The notes under the pieces are model-generated. The model saw nothing but the letters and a program-made list of their open reading frames with translations. It was not told where the DNA came from and searched no databases. The translations under genes and the position numbers were made by a program. From Firmicutes bacterium UBA6226 (GTDB lineage Bacteria > Bacillota_A > Clostridia > Peptostreptococcales > Acidaminobacteraceae), in contig DJWQ01000024.1 of NCBI GenBank assembly GCA_002441045.1, forward strand, positions 1 through 47,136: DNA of 47,136 bases, read 5' to 3'. Positions 23,022 to 32,321 of this stretch are shown in pieces; within the stretch, counting starts at the first letter, position 1; every line of letters starts with the position of its first letter.

Positions 23022-24248
23022 ATGATCAAGGTGTTACATCTTTCTGACATACATTTAAATTCTGGCTATGCCAATAAAAGCGAAAAGGTACGAAAACAAC
23101 TAAAAAATAGTTTGAAACAGTCTTTTACTAATGCATTTGACTATGCAATCAGTCATTTTTGTGATGTGGTAATGATTGTTGGTGATTTATTTGATCACGA
23201 TAAAATATCATTTGAGGATGAGCAGTTTGTTATAAGTGAATTTGAACGCGTATTGAAAGTAGGCATTCATGTTGCTTACTGTTCTGGTAATCACGACCCT
23301 TTTGGCACATTTCCTTTTATGAGTAAACTATCATCGTACGATAATCTGCATATTTTTCTCGATGATAGCGTTCGAATTGATTTGGTGCATAGTAGAGATA
23401 ACACGCCATTTGAGCTAATAAGCGTTGGTCATCAATCAAAATCTGAACAAAGAGACCTGATCAGTACATTTCCTAGAAAAGATGGATTTATCACAAGAAT
23501 AGGTATGGCACACGCCAGTGTACCTAGTGCGCTAACGACTTCGGATAAAGTTGCATATATGGCGACACCGCTACACACTATTGAGTCATTGAATTACGAT
23601 TACTTTGCTTTAGGACATATCCATATTCGTCAATTGCTAAATGATAGAATCGGTTATTCTGGAAATATTCAGGGATTAAACATAAAAGAGATTGGAAATA
23701 AAGGTGGCTTTTGGATTGAAATTGAAGACGGGATCACTCATGTTAAACCAGTTGATTTTAATGCTCTTTCTTGGTATCAATTGAATTATGACTTTACACC
23801 TGAAATAACAAGTATGGAAGCCTTAAAGGATGACTTAGTTAATTTGATTCAGGAAGAAACGAAAGATGAAAGACAACCAAAATTGATTAGAATATTGTTA
23901 AGTGGTAAAACACGGTTGCTTGAGGATCTAAATTCAATCAATCTAGAATATTTAGAGAAAGATTTAATGGATTTATTGGATCTACTCTTTCTAGAATTTG
24001 ATATGACTAAGTTAGAAGTTTATATATCCGAAGAATCTCTTAAGCAAGAGCATACCGTTGTCTCGGAGTTACTCAGTCTGCTAGATGAAAAAGATTATCC
24101 TGAGGTGTTATTGATAAGATTAAGCCAGCTGCCAGGATTATCTGGTTTCAAACAAAAACAACAAAAAATTGATGCTATAAATGCACTCAATCAAGAAGTA
24201 AAAACATTGCTACTCAATAGAATGGTGGTATCTAAAGATGAAAATTAA
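23022..24248 (+). CDS. SbcD/YhaO-like DNA repair exonuclease
   Basis: This 408-residue metallophosphoesterase has the Mre11/SbcD motifs in order: LSDIHLN with D9 and H11, GDLFDH at 54-59, GNHD at 89-92, GMAHAS and GHIHIR. They bind two metal ions, usually manganese, and cut DNA ends. The next gene overlaps it by 11 bases and encodes the matching ATPase, so they should form an SbcCD-like complex. The sequence is closer in layout to Bacillus YhaO than to classical SbcD because its partner is YhaN-like. GGAG lies seven bases before the ATG. The in vivo substrate is not known. Confidence 0.9.
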   Translation: MIKVLHLSDIHLNSGYANKSEKVRKQLKNSLKQSFTNAFDYAISHFCDVVMIVGDLFDHDKISFEDEQFVISEFERVLKVGIHVAYCSGNHDPFGTFPFMSKLSSYDNLHIFLDDSVRIDLVHSRDNTPFELISVGHQSKSEQRDLISTFPRKDGFITRIGMAHASVPSALTTSDKVAYMATPLHTIESLNYDYFALGHIHIRQLLNDRIGYSGNIQGLNIKEIGNKGGFWIEIEDGITHVKPVDFNALSWYQLNYDFTPEITSMEALKDDLVNLIQEETKDERQPKLIRILLSGKTRLLEDLNSINLEYLEKDLMDLLDLLFLEFDMTKLEVYISEESLKQEHTVVSELLSLLDEKDYPEVLLIRLSQLPGLSGFKQKQQKIDAINALNQEVKTLLLNRMVVSKDEN

Positions 24249-26826
24249 ACAATTGGACTATAAAGTATATGGTAAATTGATATCTCTATCAGTTAAATTA
24301 GGCGAGAAGATTACTTTTTTTTATGGACGCAATGAGTCGGGCAAATCGACAATTTTCAACTCAATTTACTCAATGTTCTACGGATTTAAACCAGCCAATA
24401 GAGATAAACATCCTTATGTGAATTGGCAACAAAATGAAATCAACTTTTCTTGTGAAATCGAAAATAATGGGGAACTTTTTGAGGTTGAAAGAAGTCTAAA
24501 GAGTGCGCCTAAATTAAATATAACGGATCTTTCGAAAAATAGTATTCAGAGTTTTAGAAATGAAAGACTACCCTTTATTACAAATGTCAGCGATAAAATG
24601 TATGAGAGTGTTTTTTATTTGACTGCTGAGACACTAAATAGCATTGAACAAGATACTTGGGAGAATGTACAAGAACAGCTTATCTTCAATTATGGTTCTG
24701 ACTATTTGAGAAATGTTAATGAAGTTTTAAATGAACTTGATAAAGAGATTAGTAGTATATGGCGGAAAGACAAGAGAGGTAATCCTCAAATGTCTGTCGT
24801 TCTTTCGGAAATTAATGAGCTTAAAAAGGAGAAACTTAGATTAGAGCTACTGTACGAGGAAAGAAATTCAGATATCGAAAGGCTCAAGCAGCTCTCAAAT
24901 AAGATTGAAACTTTGTCAAATCAAAAGAAGACCATTAATGAGCAATTAAAAGAAATTAGAACTTTACGCCCTTATAAAGATTTAAATGATAAAATTGAAG
25001 CATTATCTCGTCGAATTTATAATGCTGAATCGTTTGATGCCTTACCTGATCAAATACTCATTCAATATGGTCAGAGCCTTGCTAAACTTACAGAACTGAA
25101 GACTAGAACTGAAAGCTTAAAGGAGAAAATAGACCATTTAAAACGAGATCTAAGTCCATTAAATGAATCAGACATTAAATTACTTGAACTAAACGAAGTT
25201 AGAAATGAAATTGAAAGCGGTGTAGCGATCTATGAAGCAAAAGACCATGAAATTCATAGAATCATTGATGAGAGAATGCGTTTAAACGATAAAATTGCCG
25301 CCAACTACCAAATGCTATTTAATAAGGAACTGACACCAGAAGACAAACGGAATCTCAAAGGCGTTCAAGTACTAGATTTAATCACTTTGGTTCAAAAGAT
25401 AGCCGAAGGTGAGCAAAAAAACCAAGAAATAATTCAAATTGAAAAAACAGATGTGAAAAGTAACAAACTTATTATGCTTGCTATTGGCGCTATAGGTGCT
25501 ATTTTTACACTTTTAGGAGGGTTATTACCGGCTATGAGGGTCTTATCGTGGCCAGGTTTATTGATGATTGGCTACGCAATTGCTAGTTTGTTGCCATTGG
25601 GTTCAAAAAAACAGCAAACAATGGTGGATTTAAGTGACTTTTATACAAAAATCAATCAGTCGACAAATGGGATCACATTACCAGAATATGTATATCGTGA
25701 TAACGATCAACGATTTTTCACGCGTCTTGAGCAGTTGATTGCATTGGTAATTGATGAGGCAGTTCTTGAAAGTAAGCTTGAACAAATGGCAGTTGAAAAG
25801 AAAAATGATGAAGATAAATTGATTGGTTTAATGAATATGCCTAATGTTGATTTTACGAGAGGCGTTAGGCTGACCATCCAATTAATACTCACTCAGCTAG
25901 AAGCACTCAACAAAAGAGTGGCTGAAGAGACTTCTAAAGGCAGAGAAATTATTCAATATGAAGAACAATTTCTGCAAGAGTTAAGTCGTTATGAAGCTGA
26001 ACAAGAGAATCACGATGCTTTGGTAGGCAAGATCCTTGATTTTGGAGATGGTGATTTAAACTTTGGGCTAAAGCAAATTGAGTCCAATCGCGAAGTCACT
26101 CAAACCATTAGAATTTACCAATCGGAGTTAAGCAATTATGATGTGGATTTAGAAAAGTTGAAGTTGCTTGAAGTCTATGATTACGATTTGCTTGAAGAAC
26201 AGTTGGAAGAAGTGAGTGAACTTGAAAAGTCTCTTCTTACTGAAAAAGCAAAACTCACAACAGAAATTGAGAACTTTAAGCAGCAGTTCAATCTAGAAGA
26301 AGTCATTAGCAATATACTCTCAAAACAACTTGAATATGATACTTTGACAAAAAAACGCGATCTATTAATGATTTCATATGAACTTTTAAAATGGACAGAT
26401 GAGAAGTTTAGAATTGAAAATCAGCCTAATATCATTCAAAGAGTAAGTGAGCTTCTTAGTGATATGACAGGTGGAAAATATGAGCAAGTGTTACTACAAG
26501 AAGAAAATCAAAAGTATGAGTTGATTTTTAGAGTTGCAGGAGAGCTTCTACCAGCATCTCTTGCTTTTAGTAAAGGCACAAAACAACAATTGTTTTTAGC
26601 TTACCGAATTGCAGTGATAGAAGCACTTGATCCTGAGGGTAATTTACCTTTGGTTTTAGATGAAGCTTTAATCAATTGGGATCAAGAAAGATTCGATAAT
26701 ACCATGAAAGTTTTGAGCAATCTAGCAGAAAAAAGACAGATTATAGGCTTTACATGTCATCTTGATTTGGCTAATAGACTTAAGAATTTACAATCTGTTA
26801 GAGTAATTGAGGTGGAAAATGAGTAA
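24238..26826 (+). CDS. YhaN-like AAA ATPase, partner of the SbcD-like nuclease
   Basis: The 862-residue protein has the SMC/Rad50 plan: a P-loop at residues 30-38 (GRNESGKST), long coiled coils at about 180-350 and 520-720, the signature FSKGTKQQLFLAYRIA, and Walker B LPLVLDEALINWD near the end. In the middle of the coiled coil, about residues 405-455, there are two hydrophobic helices (IMLAIGAIGAIFTLLGGLL and WPGLLMIGYAIASLLPLG), a feature of YhaN that SbcC lacks. This suggests that the apex of the coil is inserted in the membrane. It overlaps the nuclease gene and the next small gene, so all three are translationally linked. Confidence 0.9.
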   Translation: MKIKQLDYKVYGKLISLSVKLGEKITFFYGRNESGKSTIFNSIYSMFYGFKPANRDKHPYVNWQQNEINFSCEIENNGELFEVERSLKSAPKLNITDLSKNSIQSFRNERLPFITNVSDKMYESVFYLTAETLNSIEQDTWENVQEQLIFNYGSDYLRNVNEVLNELDKEISSIWRKDKRGNPQMSVVLSEINELKKEKLRLELLYEERNSDIERLKQLSNKIETLSNQKKTINEQLKEIRTLRPYKDLNDKIEALSRRIYNAESFDALPDQILIQYGQSLAKLTELKTRTESLKEKIDHLKRDLSPLNESDIKLLELNEVRNEIESGVAIYEAKDHEIHRIIDERMRLNDKIAANYQMLFNKELTPEDKRNLKGVQVLDLITLVQKIAEGEQKNQEIIQIEKTDVKSNKLIMLAIGAIGAIFTLLGGLLPAMRVLSWPGLLMIGYAIASLLPLGSKKQQTMVDLSDFYTKINQSTNGITLPEYVYRDNDQRFFTRLEQLIALVIDEAVLESKLEQMAVEKKNDEDKLIGLMNMPNVDFTRGVRLTIQLILTQLEALNKRVAEETSKGREIIQYEEQFLQELSRYEAEQENHDALVGKILDFGDGDLNFGLKQIESNREVTQTIRIYQSELSNYDVDLEKLKLLEVYDYDLLEEQLEEVSELEKSLLTEKAKLTTEIENFKQQFNLEEVISNILSKQLEYDTLTKKRDLLMISYELLKWTDEKFRIENQPNIIQRVSELLSDMTGGKYEQVLLQEENQKYELIFRVAGELLPASLAFSKGTKQQLFLAYRIAVIEALDPEGNLPLVLDEALINWDQERFDNTMKVLSNLAEKRQIIGFTCHLDLANRLKNLQSVRVIEVENE

Positions 26827-27085
26827 AGAGATTTTAGAACAATTAGAATTTGAAAAAAACAAACGCAATATATTAAAACAAGTTAACGAAAGTAAGACAG
26901 AGCAGCTGACCAATAAGACGCATTCAGATCAGAAATATGCATGGGAGTACGAGCTAGAGTTCTACAGAAGAAGTAAGCGAAAAGAACGATTTTACACGTT
27001 TGGCGCTATTTGTGGCATATTAGCTTTAGCCATTAGCATTGTATCTAACTTCAACACATGGGTTGGATTTCTAATGCAATTTTAA
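26819..27085 (+). CDS. Small membrane protein in the yhaO-yhaN operon
   Basis: This 88-residue protein has a charged helical N-terminus (about 1-58) and one transmembrane helix at about 61-80 (FGAICGILALAISIVSN). I chose ATG 26819, three bases after GGTGG. The upstream in-frame TTG lies within that site. It overlaps the YhaN-like gene by 8 bases, which argues for a matching amount of protein and perhaps a place in the same membrane-bound complex. I know of no family for it. A CARDB/ABC operon follows after a gap with its own ribosome binding site. Confidence 0.7.
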   Translation: MSKEILEQLEFEKNKRNILKQVNESKTEQLTNKTHSDQKYAWEYELEFYRRSKRKERFYTFGAICGILALAISIVSNFNTWVGFLMQF

Positions 27086-27163
27086 TGAATTCCTTAGTAT
27101 AAGTAAAGAGAATCGCGTTATGATGGTTACGATATAGAATAGCATAAGGAAGGAGGTCGTAAC

Positions 27164-27964
27164 GTGATTGAACAGACCAGTGGAATGAGTACAAAAAAAT
27201 CGACAGAGTCAACACCCAAAGATATCGTTATCGATATTAAAGAACTAAGAAAAGTTTATAAGGTCGGTGGTGAGAAGGTTGTTGCTCTAAACAAGATTGA
27301 TTTGTTAATTCATCGTGGGGAAATATGTTGCATCCTAGGCACTTCAGGCTCAGGTAAGTCAACACTTTTGAACATGATGGCAGGTCTTGAAAAACCTACG
27401 AAAGGGACAATACGAATTAAAGATCAAGCTATGGAAAAGATGTCTGAAAAACAGCTTGCTGTTTTTAGACAAAAGTATATCGGCTTTATTTTTCAATCGT
27501 ATAATTTACTCCCTGCACTTACAGCACTTGAAAACGTGGCAATGCCATTGATCTTTCGTAGATTTACTAAAAGTAGACGTGAAAAAATTGCTAAGAAATA
27601 CCTAGAAATGGTTGGCCTTAAGGAACGCTATAAGCATAAGCCAAGTCAGATGAGTGGGGGACAGCAGCAAAGGGTTGGTATTGCAAGAGCTTTTGTCGGA
27701 TCACCTGAAATTATTTTTGCAGATGAACCTACAGGCAACTTAGATACAAAGACCTCAATAGAAGTCATGCACATCATGTGGAAAATGGCGCGAGAGAAAA
27801 ATCAAACCATCGTCATTGTAACGCATGACCCTGAAGTTGCTTTATATGCAGATAAAGTTATCCACATTAGAGACGGGGACATTCAAAGCATTGAACTAAG
27901 AGATGGAGATGACGTATACGAAAAGTATATAAAACCATACGAAGAGAATTATGTAGAAATTTAA
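27164..27964 (+). CDS. ABC transporter ATPase, MacB/LolD type
   Basis: The 266-residue ATPase has Walker A GTSGSGKST, the Q-loop FIFQSYNLLPALTALENVAMPL typical of MacB/LolD, signature MSGGQQQRVGIARA, Walker B IIFADEPTGNLDT and the switch histidine in VTHDPEV. It should drive a permease that acts on substrates at the outer face of the membrane rather than pumping through a channel. The first 25 residues are an extra polar extension. The start is GTG 27164, with GGAGG eight bases upstream; an ATG seven codons on has no such site. It is the first gene of a three-gene operon with a CARDB-repeat protein and the MacB-type permease. Confidence 0.93.
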   Translation: MIEQTSGMSTKKSTESTPKDIVIDIKELRKVYKVGGEKVVALNKIDLLIHRGEICCILGTSGSGKSTLLNMMAGLEKPTKGTIRIKDQAMEKMSEKQLAVFRQKYIGFIFQSYNLLPALTALENVAMPLIFRRFTKSRREKIAKKYLEMVGLKERYKHKPSQMSGGQQQRVGIARAFVGSPEIIFADEPTGNLDTKTSIEVMHIMWKMAREKNQTIVIVTHDPEVALYADKVIHIRDGDIQSIELRDGDDVYEKYIKPYEENYVEI

Positions 27965-27988
27965 CTATCTTATACTAAGGGGAAAACA

Positions 27989-30025
27989 ATGAGAAATAGA
28001 ATATTGAAAACGATGATTTTGATGATGGTATTTGTTCTAACCATCAGTGGAAGTGGATTTGCACTTTCAGATCCTTATAAACCAGTAGTCGGCGTAAAAG
28101 CAGATGGGACGCTTCAAGTTGTTAAGGCAGGGCAAAATTCTGAATATAAAATTACACTCCAAAATGTAAGCTACATCATGGCAAAAAATGTTCGCGTTAC
28201 GATTCAAGGCAATCACCCATTTAGAAGTGATATAGCGAACTTATCTCAAAAAGTTACTTATTTGAATCCAAATGAAACTAAGGAACTTGTTTTTAATGTT
28301 GCGACGAGTCCAACGGCTGAATCAAAAACATATGAATTTGATGTATTGATTGAATTTAGCAACTTTGAAGATACCGATTACACAATTACTGACAAAGCTT
28401 ATGTACAAGTTGAAAATTCAAATGTGGAACCAATTTTAGGTGTTGTATCTTATAATACAGGACAAGATGCGCTTCAAGCGGATACGCCAGATGCGTTAGC
28501 ACTTAAAATTAAAAACACAGGAACCATGAAAGCAAAAGATATCAAAGTATCTGTATCAGGTTTTTCAAACGAAGGTGTCGTACTTTATAAAGATGTAGAT
28601 ACAAAGACTTTAACTGAACTTTCTTCTAAAACAGAGCAGCTTGTATATTTTAACATTATAGCTGGAAAAGACGCCAAAGAAGGTACTTTCCCGATAAATG
28701 TGAAAATCGATTACATCGATGAAGTGGGTAAACAATACAGCAAAACTTCAATCGCGTATGTTACATTAGCAGGTAAAGACGCAATTGATGCTGACTTAGA
28801 AGTAACAAACGTCGTTTATCCAAACTCAGTCAAAGCTGGTAATGATTTTGAGGTTACGTTTACAGTAAGTAATAAAGGAAATGCCGAAATCTCAACAGCT
28901 GACATTAGCTATGACTATCCAGAAGTTTTTATTTCTAAAGCGACTTCGAGAGTCGTTGTAAAAGCATTAGCGCCAGGAGCGTCTAAAACAGTAACTTTCA
29001 AAATGATGGCAAAGGCAGATACGACGACTGAAAACTATCATACCTATATCAAAGTGGCTTATGTGCCAAAAGGTGTTACAAGTGCAGAGGCTGAAACGGT
29101 TCAAGAATATGTAGGCATATATGTTGAAGGCACCACAGAAGATGCTGGTTCAAAACCGAAACTTATTGTTGAGAGTTATGACTACGGCGGTGAATATGTA
29201 TATGCTGGTCAAGATTATCCGTTAACAATTAACATTAAAAATACAAGTACAGTAGAAAGCACAAAAAATATCAAAGTGACTTTGACAAGTGAAGATAATG
29301 TATTTACGCCAGTAGATTCTTCAAGTTCTTTCTTTATTCCAAGTGTTGGACCAGGTCAAGTTTACTCGCATACAGTTTATTTAAAGACAAAAATAGATGC
29401 AAGTGTAAAGATCTATACAGTAACGGCAAAAATGGAATATGAAGATGGCAAAGGAAATGCATACGATGCAAACAAATCACCTTATGAAGAAAGTGAAGTT
29501 TTAAGCGTCGCAGTTGCTCAACCGGTAAGATTAGAAACTGCTGAAATGGTTGTGCCTTTTGAAATTTATTCAGGTCAACCGTTTTATATTGAGCAAGAAT
29601 TTTATAACATGGGTAAATCAATCATGTACAATATGATGGTCAAACTTGAAGGTGTTGAAACCAACGAAGGCAGTTATTTTGTCGGTAACTTCGATGCTGG
29701 AAAGAGTGATTATTTCTCAGCTCAAGCATTTGCCTATGAAACGGGTACATTTGATGGAAAGCTGGTATATACTTTTGAAGATGCATTAGGAAATGTGTCA
29801 ACAGTGGAAAAACCTTTTAGTTATACTGTAATGGAGATGCCAATCATCGATAATGGTGGCGAGTACCCAATTGACCCTGGTATGCCGGAAGAGCAACCTA
29901 GCGGTATCGCAATGTGGAAAATTCTATTAGGTGTATTTGTTGCTGCTGTTGTGGCGTTCTTTATCGTTAGAAAAATCTTAAAAGTAAGAAAACACAAAAG
30001 GGAAATGGAGGCTTTAGATGAGTAG
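27989..30025 (+). CDS. CARDB-repeat surface protein with signal peptide and C-terminal membrane anchor
   Basis: The 678-residue protein opens with a signal peptide (residues 1-26, ILKTMILMMVFVLTISGSGFA). It then has about five beta-sandwich repeats of the CARDB/NEW3 kind, starting near 33, 148, 265, 395 and 512. Each shows the pattern of a strand, then V(K)AGxxFxVTFTVxNxG. A membrane helix at about 644-663 and a basic cytoplasmic tail close it. It overlaps the permease gene by 8 bases, so it is probably an external partner of this MacB-type transporter, analogous in position to a MacA adaptor but unrelated in fold. The ligand is unknown. AGGGG precedes the ATG. Confidence 0.85.
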   Translation: MRNRILKTMILMMVFVLTISGSGFALSDPYKPVVGVKADGTLQVVKAGQNSEYKITLQNVSYIMAKNVRVTIQGNHPFRSDIANLSQKVTYLNPNETKELVFNVATSPTAESKTYEFDVLIEFSNFEDTDYTITDKAYVQVENSNVEPILGVVSYNTGQDALQADTPDALALKIKNTGTMKAKDIKVSVSGFSNEGVVLYKDVDTKTLTELSSKTEQLVYFNIIAGKDAKEGTFPINVKIDYIDEVGKQYSKTSIAYVTLAGKDAIDADLEVTNVVYPNSVKAGNDFEVTFTVSNKGNAEISTADISYDYPEVFISKATSRVVVKALAPGASKTVTFKMMAKADTTTENYHTYIKVAYVPKGVTSAEAETVQEYVGIYVEGTTEDAGSKPKLIVESYDYGGEYVYAGQDYPLTINIKNTSTVESTKNIKVTLTSEDNVFTPVDSSSSFFIPSVGPGQVYSHTVYLKTKIDASVKIYTVTAKMEYEDGKGNAYDANKSPYEESEVLSVAVAQPVRLETAEMVVPFEIYSGQPFYIEQEFYNMGKSIMYNMMVKLEGVETNEGSYFVGNFDAGKSDYFSAQAFAYETGTFDGKLVYTFEDALGNVSTVEKPFSYTVMEMPIIDNGGEYPIDPGMPEEQPSGIAMWKILLGVFVAAVVAFFIVRKILKVRKHKREMEALDE

Positions 30026-31361
30026 TTTCGATTTAGCTGTAATGGGTTTAAAAAACCTATTACGACGTAAAGCTAGAACGATTCTTACGGTCTTAGGCGT
30101 TATTATAGGTACAGCGTCAATCGTTGTCATGGTATCTTTAGGGTTAGGTATGAACAAAGCGTTTGAACAACAACTTGAATCCTATGGTAGCTTAACGATG
30201 ATTGATGTGTATGCCAATAATTATTATTTTGAAGGTCAATCTAGTAGTGACGGTCAAGTTTACTTGGATGATGACACAATAAGCTCTATAGAAGGTATAG
30301 AGAATGTAGAATTTGCTGTAGGCTTCAAACGTTTTGATTCTAAGATTTATGCGGGTAAGTACGAAAGCTACACAAGTATTAAAGCTGTAGATTTTGACAA
30401 ACTTGCATTGATGGACATTAAACTCAGTGAAGGAACTTTGCCTACAGGTGAGTTTAAGAATGAAGTATTGTTTGGATTTTATGCTAAAAATTACTTCTAT
30501 GATCCAAAGTCTAGGAATCCTTATCAAAGTCCACCAGTCATCGATGTATTCAATACAAAGCTTGAGATGTTGCCATCTTCACAATACTATGAAGGCAGAC
30601 GACCTAAAGGATTTGTTCTTACTGTAACAGGTGTAACCTCTGAAATGGATTACAATTATGCCAATGATGTATTTATGGATTACGATACTTTCGTGAAGCT
30701 AAAAAATGATTTTGAAAGAAAGAACAAAACAGGCGATCAAGGAAACAATGGAAATACTGGAAACAGTGGGTCAAAGGGATCGCGAGGCAATTCTACTAAA
30801 GAAAACAAATACGATGAAATGAAAGTAAGTGTTAGTGACATTAAATACGTTCAGGACGTACAAGATCAAATTAAAGCAATGGGATATGAAGCCTATAGCT
30901 TAACCGACGCACTTGAAAATATGAAGCAAACTTCAGGATTGATTCAAGCCATCTTAGGTGGTATCGGAGCGGTTTCATTATTTGTAGCAGCAATAGGCAT
31001 AACGAATACGATGGTAATGTCGATTTATGAAAGAACGAAGGAAATCGGGGTTATGAAAGTAATTGGCGCTCAATTAAAAGACATTAAGCGATTATTTTTA
31101 TTTGAAGCGGCAATGATTGGCCTATTTGGTGGCATCTTAGGCATTGGTCTCAGCTTTGGTATCTCATTTATTATCAATTCGGTTTTATCAGGAATGAATG
31201 GTAATTCTGGATATTATGGCCCAACTATATTATCCGACATACCAGTATGGCTTGCATTGTCTGGTATGGGTTTTTCAACGGTCATAGGACTAATAGCCGG
31301 TTATTATCCAGCAGTACGTGCAACAAAATTAAGTGCATTAGAAGCGATCCGTACAGAATAA
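30018..31361 (+). CDS. MacB-type ABC transporter permease (FtsX domain)
   Basis: The 447-residue permease has the classical start MGLKNLLRRKARTILTVLGVIIGTASIV, with the first membrane helix at about 18-40, a large external domain, then three more helices in the FtsX domain (about 315-340, 358-385 and 410-435), including IYERTKEIGVMKVIGA, the conserved coupling loop. The external domain carries a glycine- and asparagine-rich stretch at about 238-257 of collagen-like look, which is probably a flexible insertion. The gene closes the three-gene operon and is followed by a terminator. The substrate is unknown; antimicrobial peptides or lipids are usual for this family. Confidence 0.92.
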   Translation: MSSFDLAVMGLKNLLRRKARTILTVLGVIIGTASIVVMVSLGLGMNKAFEQQLESYGSLTMIDVYANNYYFEGQSSSDGQVYLDDDTISSIEGIENVEFAVGFKRFDSKIYAGKYESYTSIKAVDFDKLALMDIKLSEGTLPTGEFKNEVLFGFYAKNYFYDPKSRNPYQSPPVIDVFNTKLEMLPSSQYYEGRRPKGFVLTVTGVTSEMDYNYANDVFMDYDTFVKLKNDFERKNKTGDQGNNGNTGNSGSKGSRGNSTKENKYDEMKVSVSDIKYVQDVQDQIKAMGYEAYSLTDALENMKQTSGLIQAILGGIGAVSLFVAAIGITNTMVMSIYERTKEIGVMKVIGAQLKDIKRLFLFEAAMIGLFGGILGIGLSFGISFIINSVLSGMNGNSGYYGPTILSDIPVWLALSGMGFSTVIGLIAGYYPAVRATKLSALEAIRTE

Positions 31362-31399
31362 AAATAGCATCAATATTATTTTAACAATTAAATAAAAGC

Positions 31400-31447
31400 A
31401 AAGAGTTGTTAAAGACTTAATTTAGAGTTTTTAGCAACTCTTTTTTT
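31400..31447 (+). terminator. Terminator of the CARDB/MacB operon
   Basis: AAAGAGTTGTTAAA (31400-31413) pairs with TTTAGCAACTCTTT (31430-31443), followed by TTTT. Its T-run touches the -35 box of the next promoter. Confidence 0.85.
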
Positions 31448-31474
31448 GATTTTGTAAAGGGGATACATTATAAT
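31446..31474 (+). promoter_or_regulatory. Promoter of the aminotransferase-pepT pair
   Basis: TTGATT (31446-31451) and perfect TATAAT (31469-31474) with a 17-base spacer. The -10 box covers an in-frame ATG at 31473, which therefore cannot be the translation start. Confidence 0.7.
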
Positions 31475-31490
31475 GAAAAAGGAGGTACAA

Positions 31491-32321
31491 ATGCCAAAAC
31501 AAGTTATGACAATAAGAATGATTGATGGACATCCAGTAAATCAAACTCAGGATGTGCCTTTTATAGCACCACCAATTTACGAAGTCATTCGTTTATATGA
31601 AGGTGTGCCTTTATTTGTAGAGTCGCATCTAAAACGACTTTATAACTCAATGCGATTAACAGATTTAATTTTAGAGTTGCCGTTAGAGTTAGTCGTAAAT
31701 ACAATCAAAGAGTTAACAGAATTAAATCATATATCAAATTCAAACGTGAGATTGGAAGTCGGCAAAATTGCATCTGGTCAATTATGTTGGACACTTTATT
31801 TGGTAGAATCAGTCTACCCAGAGCGTTCAACGTATGATACAGGCGTTGAGACGTCTACTTATAGAATAGAACGTCCCAATCCACACGCTAAAGTTTATCG
31901 AGCTTCGTTTACCGAATTAATCGGAGCTGAAAAGATAAAAAATAATGTTTTTGAAATTATTTTAGTAAATGAACTAGGTCAAATAACTGAAGGTAGCCGC
32001 TCCAATCTATTTTTTATTAAAGATAACACACTTTATAGTGCAAGTAGAGAACTGGTGCTAGAAGGGATTACACGTGAGAAAGTTTTAGAAATACTATACG
32101 AGCGAAGAATCGCCTTAGTTGAAGGCGTTCTACCAGTCGAAAATTTGAGTGATTTTGAAGCGTGTTTTTTGACAGGTACATCGATTCACATTTTACCAAT
32201 TAAACGAGTTGATTCAGTTTTATATGATTCTGCCAATCATCCAATGATTAAATGGCTACAGAAGGAATTTGAAACTAAAATACAAGATGATCTACAACAA
32301 ACAAGGAGGCTTTACAAATGA
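31491..32321 (+). CDS. Class IV (branched-chain/D-amino acid type) PLP aminotransferase
   Basis: The 276-residue protein has the class IV fold. The PLP lysine is K134 in PHAKVYR, and TEGSRSNLFFI and VLEGITREKVLEI are the family's phosphate-binding pieces, followed by FLTGTSIHILPI near the end. Possible activities are branched-chain aminotransferase, D-alanine aminotransferase or aminodeoxychorismate lyase; the motifs do not decide. I set the start at ATG 31491, five bases after AAGGAGG. An earlier in-frame ATG at 31473 lies within the promoter -10 box. It shares four bases (ATGA) with pepT. Confidence 0.85.
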   Translation: MPKQVMTIRMIDGHPVNQTQDVPFIAPPIYEVIRLYEGVPLFVESHLKRLYNSMRLTDLILELPLELVVNTIKELTELNHISNSNVRLEVGKIASGQLCWTLYLVESVYPERSTYDTGVETSTYRIERPNPHAKVYRASFTELIGAEKIKNNVFEIILVNELGQITEGSRSNLFFIKDNTLYSASRELVLEGITREKVLEILYERRIALVEGVLPVENLSDFEACFLTGTSIHILPIKRVDSVLYDSANHPMIKWLQKEFETKIQDDLQQTRRLYK

